From: Sphingobium indicum BiD32
GTDB taxonomy: Bacteria; Pseudomonadota; Alphaproteobacteria; Sphingomonadales; Sphingomonadaceae
Assembly (NCBI RefSeq): GCF_000382885.1
Contig: NZ_CAVK010000061.1
Coordinates: 1 to 64,000, forward strand
Direction of reading: 5' to 3'
Length of the DNA stretch: 64,000 nucleotides
Of the stretch, positions 1-5,501 are shown in pieces (position 1 is the stretch's first letter; every line of letters begins with the position of its first letter). A model generated the notes under the pieces. The model was given only the letters and a program-made list of their open reading frames with translations. It searched no databases and had not been told where the DNA came from. A program made the translations under genes and the position numbers.

Positions 1-47
1 CTACACTAGATCGCTCGTCGGCAGCGTCAGATGTGTATAAGAGACAG
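1..47 (+). other. Illumina Nextera i5 adapter (artefact)
   Basis: The window opens with the tail of the P5 primer (CTACAC, 1-6), the 8-nt index TAGATCGC (7-14), the Nextera linker TCGTCGGCAGCGTC (15-28) and the Tn5 mosaic end AGATGTGTATAAGAGACAG (29-47). These are known library-preparation sequences in their exact order. The genome therefore starts at base 48, at a contig end, and anything to the left is unknown. Confidence 0.98.
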
Positions 48-49
48 GG

Positions 50-514
50 CTCACGCCGGCCCTCGCCGACTGGCTGCGCGACGAGACCGGCGACACGCAT
101 CGCGGCAACGATGTCGCGGCCCTCAACCCCGGCTACTCCTGCTGGTCGGGCGAGTTCTCCATCGTGCAGAGCGGCGTGGACGCCGACCTGTTCGACCTCG
201 ACGCGCACCCCTAGGGTTCGCAGGCGGGCGAACTCGAGACCAGGCTCGCCCGGACCATGATCGATGCGACGCTGCATCCGGTCCCTTCGGGCTTCATCTC
301 GGTCCTCGCCGCCGTCCCACGCGAGAACCAGCCCGTGCTGGCGATCCGGCTCAGCGGCTACACCTGCTCGATCTTCGAACTGCTCACCGCGCGGTACATG
401 CCGACCTACCGCCCGCGCTCGCCCTGGCGCGACATCTCGAACGATGCGGTTGGCGACAGCGGAAGCGACATCATCGGTTGGCGCGAAGCGGCCGACTGGA
501 TCAGGCCGAACTGA
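50..514 (+). pseudogene. unknown protein, 5' truncated and split by one nonsense codon
   Basis: One reading frame runs from the adapter junction to the stop at 512-514 with coding-like composition, interrupted only by TAG at 212-214. The codon lies between CCC and GGT, and a single T-to-G change would restore GAG (Glu). Upstream of the stop the frame reads as an ordinary protein (for example NPGYSCWSGEF); downstream it continues with SGFISVLAAVPRENQPVLAI. A shorter protein could start at ATG 257, but it has no convincing ribosome-binding site. I do not recognise the family. The stop may be a real mutation or an error near the contig end. Confidence 0.5.
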
Positions 515-529
515 GCACGGCGGCAGGCT

Positions 530-559
530 CGGCGGCCGTCGGCCGCCGGCTCCTCTTTT
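530..559 (+). terminator. rho-independent terminator
   Basis: A perfect 8-bp stem (CGGCGGCC at 530-537, GGCCGCCG at 541-548) with a 3-nt loop is followed by a pyrimidine run ending in TTTT. It lies 15 bases after the stop at 514 and would end transcription of the broken gene. Confidence 0.6.
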
Positions 560-1266
560 CCTGCCGGGGTGGTCCGCTCACGCCGGTTTCGGTCTCGCCG
601 CCCTGGGCTACGGCGGTCGCCCTTGCGTCTGGTGAGCCGGAACCCGGCTTGGCTCGATCGACGCATTCCCCTCATGCTGGCGCGTTCACCCCAAGGTACC
701 CGGTTTGTATCACGGCATGTACTGCGCCTTGTGCGGCGCTTTCGCTCGTGGGGGCGCCATCGTCGGACGTCTTTGCCTGCCGCCTCGATCCTACTTCATG
801 ACACTGCCGGCCCGGCATTGGGCCGACTTGCGGGCGTACGATGCGATCCGGCTGCGCCAACGTTCCCGTCCGCGACAGCCCGGCATGCCAGATCTCCGCG
901 CAAGAAACGGATTTAGCCGTAATGGCAGTTTCCGGACCTTCTCTCATCCCTGGGAGAGGGGGCGCTGATCCTGGTTCTGTGCCGTTTCGACTGAACGGGA
1001 AGGAGCAGGGGGCGGCGCATCCCGCCCTTCGCCATGCTCAGGACGGGACCGGGGCTCTATTCGCTAAGCCGCGGGTTCGCACGTGCCGCGCGGACCTGCG
1101 GCCAAGCTCACGGAGCCAGGCCTGCGGCCCGTCTCCGCCCATTCGGGTGACGAACCCGCTTGCGGGGGGATCACAGGGAGAGGTTCGTACACCCCTATTC
1201 CTCTCTTGTGTCTGCCTAGTGTGGCATGCGGGGTTGGCGGTCCGTCGAGCATGAGCGGTCCCCCCA
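560..1266. other. intergenic region, no supported gene
   Basis: About 700 bases in which the open frames lack coding character and ribosome-binding sites. Small hairpins are visible (for example around CTCTCATCCCTGGGAGAG near 944-961), but I can assign no function. The region could hold decayed sequence or a promoter for the downstream gene. Confidence 0.4.
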
Positions 1267-1333
1267 ATTTTTCCGCGCGGACGCTGGCGCGACCACTCGG
1301 AAAAATCGGTTCCCCCACTCCCCGCTGGCGCGG
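1267..1333 (+). repeat. leader element, copy 1 (T-rich inverted repeat plus C-rich block)
   Basis: A perfect 9-bp inverted repeat (ATTTTTCCG 1267-1275, CGGAAAAAT 1298-1306) is followed by AAAATCG (1302-1308), a C-rich run and CCGCTGGCGCGG (1322-1333). The same order with nearly the same spacing occurs at 3937-4025 in front of an unrelated gene. The element ends about 120 bases before the start codon at 1457. Confidence 0.6.
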
Positions 1334-1375
1334 CGTTAACCAGGGTCCGGCCGCGGGCCGGCTTCCCGGTTAACG
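1334..1375 (+). repeat. imperfect 42-bp palindrome in the leader of the DUF2493 gene
   Basis: The outer arms CGTTAACC (1334-1341) and GGTTAACG (1368-1375) pair perfectly and the GC-rich centre pairs with a few mismatches. It sits where the second leader copy has a smaller hairpin (GCCGGCAAGCCGGC near 4027). It could be an operator or a leader RNA hairpin. Confidence 0.5.
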
Positions 1376-1456
1376 TGCCGGACCTCCCTGACCGCCGCAT
1401 GCCGTGAGCAAGACCTCATCGCGTGGATGAGACATCCAAAAGCCATGGAGGCTCAC

Positions 1457-2458
1457 ATGACCAAGTCTTTTGCAAACTTTGCCGACCTCGCCAGCTTCAT
1501 AGCCAGCGAAACCGGAACCGACGGACGCAGCCCGGCTTACGAGCACGCTTTCATCGAACATGACGAGCGCGCGAAGCTCTCGCCCGTCGACGAGACCGAG
1601 CAGCTTGAAATGCCCGATCCGGAGCAAGCCCGAGCCGCTGTCGAGATGGTGATGGCGACGCTGTTCGACGTGTTCCGCGACACTCGCCTGGAAGCTTTCG
1701 CCAGCGACCTCGCCTGGGGCTTCGTCAACAGCTTCCATGTCGTCGCGAAGCGCATCAGTGACCGCGAAGACGATGCCGCCAAGGAGCTTGGCGATCTCGC
1801 CCGCAGCTTCGACCCGAGCGAGATCTACGCCTCGCAACTCGAAGAAGCGCAACTGCTTTGCCAGACGCTCCAGGGATGCCGCGATGCGATGGAATGCATG
1901 CGCGATCACGCCGCCGAGGTTTATCGCGTGGAGACCGGACGGCCCTATTCGCCGACGCGCGGCAGCCGGGTTTCCAACGGCGTCACTGCCTCGATGATCG
2001 ACGCCCGCGACTATCTTGCCGCGAGGGGGCGGGAGCGGCGCGAGCAGTTCACGCCCGAAGGCCCTGTCGTCGCATTCTCGGGCGGACAGGCCTGGGAAGA
2101 TCACGAGCTGCTCTGGAAGGGCCTGGACATGATCAAGGGCCGCATTCCGGAAATGATCCTCGCCACGACCGCACAAACCAAAGGCTGCGATGCCATCGCG
2201 CAAGCCTGGGCGGCAGCACGCGGCGTCAAGGTCATCATGTTCCGCCTGGATCGCCGTCTCGGAGCCAAGGCCGCCTTCGTCCGCAACGACCGCTTACTCG
2301 CCCTGAAGCCGGTGGAGGCCGTCGTCTGCGAAGGCTCTGGCATCCAGATGAATCTCGCCCAGAAGCTGCGGCAGGCGGGCGTTCCGCTCCACGTCGTGAA
2401 GCTCGACCAGCAGCGCAACACGGCTCCGGGCACCCAGCGCATGGCGCACAGGGCCTGA
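1457..2458 (+). CDS. DUF2493 (YspA-like, SLOG-type) domain protein
   Basis: A protein of 333 residues. The N-terminal two thirds is acidic and helical with no recognised fold. The C-terminal part (about residues 203-320) begins with a glycine-rich turn after a hydrophobic strand (VVAFSGGQAW), alternates strands and helices, and has a second such turn (AVVCEGSGI), as in the Rossmann-like nucleotide-binding DUF2493/SLOG family. The start at 1457 is chosen because GGAGG lies at 1447-1451; two in-frame ATGs upstream lack this. The family is common on alphaproteobacterial plasmids next to transfer genes; its substrate is unknown. A terminator and a T-arm-like hairpin follow directly. Confidence 0.75.
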   Translation: MTKSFANFADLASFIASETGTDGRSPAYEHAFIEHDERAKLSPVDETEQLEMPDPEQARAAVEMVMATLFDVFRDTRLEAFASDLAWGFVNSFHVVAKRISDREDDAAKELGDLARSFDPSEIYASQLEEAQLLCQTLQGCRDAMECMRDHAAEVYRVETGRPYSPTRGSRVSNGVTASMIDARDYLAARGRERREQFTPEGPVVAFSGGQAWEDHELLWKGLDMIKGRIPEMILATTAQTKGCDAIAQAWAAARGVKVIMFRLDRRLGAKAAFVRNDRLLALKPVEAVVCEGSGIQMNLAQKLRQAGVPLHVVKLDQQRNTAPGTQRMAHRA

Positions 2459-2473
2459 CCTGAGTGCATCGAC

Positions 2474-2514
2474 GAGAGGCTCCGGCACCCGCCGGGGCCT
2501 CTCCTCTCCTTTTT
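2474..2514 (+). terminator. rho-independent terminator after the DUF2493 gene
   Basis: A 12-bp stem with one G-T pair (2475-2486 with 2491-2502), a 4-nt loop and a T run at 2510-2514. It begins 16 bases after the stop codon. Confidence 0.85.
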
Positions 2515-2525
2515 GCGCGGCGCAC

Positions 2526-2560
2526 GCGGTGGGCGGGGGCATCGAACCCCCGCCCACCGC
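2526..2560. repeat. 14-bp hairpin with CATCGAA loop, copy 1 (T-arm-like on the minus strand)
   Basis: The arms 2526-2539 and 2547-2560 are perfectly complementary over 14 bases and enclose CATCGAA (2540-2546). Read on the minus strand the top of the hairpin is GGGGGTTCGATGCCCCC, which has the loop pattern of a tRNA T-arm on a much longer stem. A second copy with the same loop and a mostly different stem is at 4392-4426. It lies 12 bases beyond the terminator, so it is unlikely to be the terminator itself. Confidence 0.8.
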
Positions 2561-2654
2561 CGAGGCTGCTGGCCCGCGACCCGGCCGGTGCCGCCGCATC
2601 GGGAGCCGAGGAAAGAGGGGGAACAAAAGCGGCTTGCCCAAGGAGTAAAAGACC

Positions 2655-3221
2655 ATGTCCGTCCTCTTCCGCATCGCTGTTCCCGCCGATGATGCAACCG
2701 ATCCGCACGCAGTCATCACCGCCCGCCAGCTCGCCGGCTTCCGTCGCTTTCTGCGCGCCGAGGGCGAGCGGATCGGCGTCGACCTCATGGAGCCCGACGA
2801 ATATCTTGGCGACAGCTTCGAGGTGCGTGTCTGTCCTCTGGCGCTCGCCGCGGTGACGGGCCAGTTTGACCATGATCCAGCCATCATCACCGTGGTCGAA
2901 GAGGCCCAGTTCAGGGGCCGCCGCATCGCCATCCATCATAGCGCCGGCGATGCGGAAATCCGGATGCGGGTTGCCCTGACATCGGACTGCGGTCTCGAGC
3001 TCGATCTTGCCTATGGCAATGCCTATGCGTTGCTCGAAGCACTCGACATCGAGGCCGAAAGCGTCGGCGATATCGCTCTTGCAACCCTCCGCGAGCGGCT
3101 CGCCGATCCGGCGACGCCGGCCCGCGCGGCCGAACGACGCGTCGAGCACTATCTTCCCCGACTGGAGCGCCTCGTTGCCAGCGCCAGTGTCAGCGACGAG
3201 GCGCGGCTCGTCTGGGCTTGA
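2655..3221 (+). CDS. unknown protein, 188 residues
   Basis: It begins with a strong ribosome-binding site (AAGGAG at 2639-2644) before ATG 2655. The protein is acidic, mixes strands and helices, and has no signal peptide or membrane segment. I recognise no motif. It lies in the string of small plasmid-backbone genes upstream of the transfer genes. Codon use matches the neighbours, which supports a real gene. Confidence 0.65.
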   Translation: MSVLFRIAVPADDATDPHAVITARQLAGFRRFLRAEGERIGVDLMEPDEYLGDSFEVRVCPLALAAVTGQFDHDPAIITVVEEAQFRGRRIAIHHSAGDAEIRMRVALTSDCGLELDLAYGNAYALLEALDIEAESVGDIALATLRERLADPATPARAAERRVEHYLPRLERLVASASVSDEARLVWA

Positions 3222-3246
3222 TCCCAAGACTAAGGACCGCAAATAG

Positions 3247-3438
3247 TCAGCAGGACCCTTGCGCCGGCATCTTTGTTGCGGACCCGAGCACGGTGTCGAT
3301 CGCCATCTGCAGATGGCCTGCCGCGATGTCCTCACCCAGCGTGTCGAGCAGTGGCATGACCTTTCGCATGAGCACGATCGCGAGCGCACGCGTGGCTGTC
3401 TGGTCAGCCTTTGGCCGGTTGTCGACGTCCTCGAGCAT
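3247..3438 (-). CDS. unknown small protein, 63 residues
   Basis: The minus-strand ATG at 3438 is preceded by GGAGGGATGA, a good ribosome-binding site. The protein is predicted to be helical (RALAIVLMRKVMPLLDTLGE) without cysteine pairs or a membrane segment. It converges with the gene ending at 3221, with 25 bases between the stops. No family is recognised; a small DNA-binding or antitoxin-like role is possible but not shown. Confidence 0.5.
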   Translation of the reverse strand: MLEDVDNRPKADQTATRALAIVLMRKVMPLLDTLGEDIAAGHLQMAIDTVLGSATKMPAQGSC

Positions 3439-3502
3439 TCATCCCTCCGGAGCGTGTCGTGATGCCCATGCAGGGGTTCGGGGGACATGCTGAACCCGGA
3501 AA

Positions 3503-3525
3503 CTCCCGCGCGCTGGGCGCGGGAG
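3503..3525. repeat. 8-bp GC-rich hairpin
   Basis: CTCCCGCG (3503-3510) pairs with CGCGGGAG (3518-3525) around a 7-nt loop. It directly adjoins the left arm of the 16-bp inverted repeat at 3525-3540. Confidence 0.6.
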
Positions 3526-3656
3526 CCGGGGCTCGAAAACACAGTCGAAACAGTGCGCCTACGCTTTTAGTACCGGGGTACCTGGACATATGCGCAGGCA
3601 CCCCGGCGTGAACCTCACACCGAGTGCCGTTATCGACAGGGTTTTCGAGCCCCGGC
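3525..3656. repeat. 132-bp element bounded by perfect 16-bp inverted repeats
   Basis: GCCGGGGCTCGAAAAC (3525-3540) recurs as its exact reverse complement at 3641-3656. Between them are further palindromes, including GTACCGGGGTAC and a CCGGGGT/ACCCCGG pair. The element has no coding frame of note. Possible readings are a recombination or replication site, a small non-autonomous mobile element or a structured RNA. No clear target-site duplication is visible. Confidence 0.55.
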
Positions 3657-3936
3657 GCCACCGTTTTCGCAGCGCGCTTCAGCCCTATCACAGCCATCCA
3701 TCCGCACCAAGCCGAACAGGATACGCAACATTATCGCGGGCACCCGATATAGTGGTGAAGACTGCCGAAGGGGCGGCGATTGGCGACAGGGACGCCTCGC
3801 TCGCGTGCCGCGCAGACCCTTCGGTCCGCACGCCGCTACGCCTCGCGTCGGACGCATCCCCGAGAGGAAAAATCTCTCACAGCCTTCCCATGTTGTCGGG
3901 CGAACGAGGCCGCCTCAAGGACGGCGGGGCCCCACC
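3657..3936. other. intergenic leader region upstream of the 74-residue gene
   Basis: No supported gene. A possible promoter is the TATAGT hexamer near 3750, but the -35 side is not convincing. Confidence 0.3.
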
Positions 3937-4025
3937 ATTTTCTTCGGCGGGTCGAGCGGTGGTGCCAAGCAATCGGCGGTGGTGGCCGCCGAAGAAAATC
4001 GTGACCCCCGCCGCCGCTGACGCGG
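3937..4025 (+). repeat. leader element, copy 2 (T-rich inverted repeat plus C-rich block)
   Basis: A perfect 14-bp inverted repeat (ATTTTCTTCGGCGG 3937-3950, CCGCCGAAGAAAAT 3986-3999) is followed by AAAATCG (3995-4001), a C-rich run and CCGCTGACGCGG (4014-4025). The order and spacing copy 1267-1333. The gene start at 4110 follows with GGAGGCCAACATG, against GGAGGCTCACATG in the first copy. Confidence 0.6.
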
Positions 4026-4109
4026 TCGCCGGCAAGCCGGCGATCCTTGACCCGGCCTCGCCCGCCCGACGCGCCTGACCCTGTCATTCAAGACAGCCAG
4101 GAGGCCAAC

Positions 4110-4334
4110 ATGCAGACCATCACGAACCCCGCCGCCGCCGATCACGCAGCCTACTTCGCCGCCGTCGCATGCGCCGAGCGCCGAGCGCTCCACAGCTACT
4201 TCGACCAGCACGTCATCCAGGACGGTGAGCTTGGCTATCTCGCCATCGACGAAGGTGATTATGGCGCGCTGACGCCGGGCATGATCGACCGGATCGTCTA
4301 CACCGCGCAGGGCGGGGTGCTCGACGAATATTGA
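4110..4334 (+). CDS. unknown small protein, 74 residues
   Basis: The start at 4110 is set by GGAGG at 4100-4104; a longer frame to 4047 has no such signal. The protein begins with an Ala-rich helix (DHAAYFAAVACAERRALHSY) and ends in an acidic stretch (GGVLDEY). It has no recognised domain. It shares leader and trailer elements with the DUF2493 gene but not protein sequence. Confidence 0.6.
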   Translation: MQTITNPAAADHAAYFAAVACAERRALHSYFDQHVIQDGELGYLAIDEGDYGALTPGMIDRIVYTAQGGVLDEY

Positions 4335-4343
4335 ACGACAGAA

Positions 4344-4376
4344 GGGAGGGGCGCGGCGTCGCCTCTCCCCTTTTTT
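4344..4376 (+). terminator. rho-independent terminator
   Basis: Arms 4344-4353 and 4360-4369 pair over 10 positions with one G-T, followed by six T at 4371-4376. It begins 10 bases after the stop codon. Confidence 0.9.
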
Positions 4377-4391
4377 GTTGTGAGGATGGAG

Positions 4392-4426
4392 ACGGACATG
4401 GGGGGCATCGAACCCCCCATGTCCGT
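4392..4426. repeat. 14-bp hairpin with CATCGAA loop, copy 2 (T-arm-like on the minus strand)
   Basis: The arms 4392-4405 and 4413-4426 are perfectly complementary and enclose CATCGAA (4406-4412). Stem length and loop equal those at 2526-2560, but the lower stem differs in both arms together (compensatory change). It lies 15 bases past the terminator of the plus-strand gene and 29 bases past the stop of the minus-strand gene. Confidence 0.8.
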
Positions 4427-4455
4427 ACCGCGAGTTGCCTCGCGGCGGGGGCTTG

Positions 4456-4674
4456 TCACGCAGTCAGGCGTTTTTCCACTTCCTCGATTCCGAGGCTGCG
4501 AATGCGCGCCAGCAGTGCATTCAACCGCTTTGCGTCCAGCTTGAGCAGACCAGCCCTTTCGACAGCCTGAACCGCTGCATCGCGTTCCTTTTCTTCCAAC
4601 CGTTGCCGCCGCTCTTCGAGCTTGCGGGCGTCCTCCGCTAACGCTGCTCTTTCCTGTTCCAATGTGCGTGCCAT
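4456..4674 (-). CDS. small coiled-coil protein, 72 residues
   Basis: The first 40 residues are almost all charged and Leu/Ala (EQERAALAEDARKLEERRQR), a typical coiled coil. The C-terminal part (LDAKRLNALLARIRSLGIE) resembles a short helical DNA-binding tail seen in small plasmid proteins. A weak AAGAGG lies upstream of ATG 4674. Its function is unknown; a role as a relaxosome accessory or plasmid-maintenance protein is a guess from position only. Confidence 0.55.
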   Translation of the reverse strand: MARTLEQERAALAEDARKLEERRQRLEEKERDAAVQAVERAGLLKLDAKRLNALLARIRSLGIEEVEKRLTA

Positions 4675-5187
4675 GAAGGGCCTCTTGGTTCACGCTGATC
4701 GGGCTATGAACCTGTTCGTTATAAGGCAGGTTTGCCGCACTGGAAGCGCAAGTTCGCGTATCGGTCATCAACGGCCCAGCTATCGTTGCCTGAGGACCGC
4801 CTTCCGTCTGCTCCGCCGCCCGAGCGATCGCTTCACGCTCAATCGCGCTCGAAAGCTTCCGTCCACTGGACGGCCTGGCGCCCCGCCGGCGGCGATATCC
4901 CATCCATATCGACCGCGTCACATGACGCCCCTGGGACTGGATCAGCCCTGGTGCAGAGAAGCACACCGAACGCACCAAGGTGCATGGGGTTCTGAAACAA
5001 TTCCAGATACTTACAGCGATCTGATTGCGTATGCGGCTGTGGGACAGCTTTTCGGGGCCTCCGAGACCCGCGGATTTCTGCCATTCCAGCGTGTTACGCG
5101 AGAACACATGGTTTCAATGCCACCCGATTTTCTTGCCCTGGTCTTCGAACTCATCTATAAATAGCAACGGTTTCTGAGACCCCGCCA
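4675..5187. other. 513-bp non-coding region upstream of the transfer genes (possible oriT)
   Basis: No frame here has coding character. It contains inverted repeats (AACCTG 4709-4714 with CAGGTT 4727-4732; CCGTCCACTGGACGG near 4859-4873). MobF relaxases usually act on an oriT close to their own operon, so this gap is the natural place to look. I cannot identify a nic site by eye. Confidence 0.3.
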
Positions 5188-5205
5188 GCCTCCCTGCTAG
5201 GAGGC
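5188..5205 (+). promoter_or_regulatory. hairpin that sequesters a ribosome-binding site
   Basis: GCCTCC (5188-5193) and GGAGGC (5200-5205) form a 6-bp stem over CTGCTA. GGAGG at 5200-5204 is the ribosome-binding site of the TTG-started gene at 5211. In mRNA this stem would hide the site and could limit expression of the coupling-protein operon. Confidence 0.5.
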
Positions 5206-5210
5206 TTGGT

Positions 5211-5501
5211 TTGACTTCCCCCTACAAGCATTGCTCGATCCGCCTCGACCGCGGCAAATATGATCGCGTCGTAGCGCTCGCCGCGGAGCGCGGATGCACG
5301 CCGTCCGACCTGCTCCGGCTGGCCGTCGACGGGTTCCTTTCGGCGGGCCAGTTGCTGAGCTCCAGCCATCGCCGGATCGCCCGCATCAGCGAGTTTCAGC
5401 AGCTCGCCCTCGATATCATCATCCGCGAGCAGTTTCCCGAATATCGCGACCGCATCATCGCGGAAACCGACAAGCGCCTGGAGCAATATCATGGCGCGTG
5501 A
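5211..5501 (+). CDS. ribbon-helix-helix-like accessory protein
   Basis: A protein of 96 residues starting at TTG, supported by GGAGG six bases upstream. The N-terminus has the pattern of a ribbon-helix-helix protein: a short polar strand (KHCSIRLDR), a helix (KYDRVVALAAERG), then TPSDLLRLAVDGF. The rest is helical. Such proteins often bind DNA next to relaxase and coupling-protein genes and help form the relaxosome. It overlaps the coupling-protein start by 11 bases, so the two are probably translated together. Confidence 0.6.
   Translation: MTSPYKHCSIRLDRGKYDRVVALAAERGCTPSDLLRLAVDGFLSAGQLLSSSHRRIARISEFQQLALDIIIREQFPEYRDRIIAETDKRLEQYHGA

Noticed and set aside
1370-2203. Minus-strand frame opposite the DUF2493 gene
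   Set aside because: It is a high-GC shadow of the plus-strand gene.
2526-2560. Possible tRNA gene from the T-arm pattern
   Set aside because: There is no acceptor stem, D-arm or anticodon arm around it, and the stem is 14 bp rather than 5. The same holds at 4392-4426.
2235-3542. Long minus-strand frame of 435 codons
   Set aside because: It runs antisense to two well-supported genes, has no ribosome-binding site and reads as Arg/Pro-rich shadow sequence.
4298-5107. Minus-strand frame of 269 codons
   Set aside because: It crosses a terminator, a hairpin and another gene and has no domain-like pattern.
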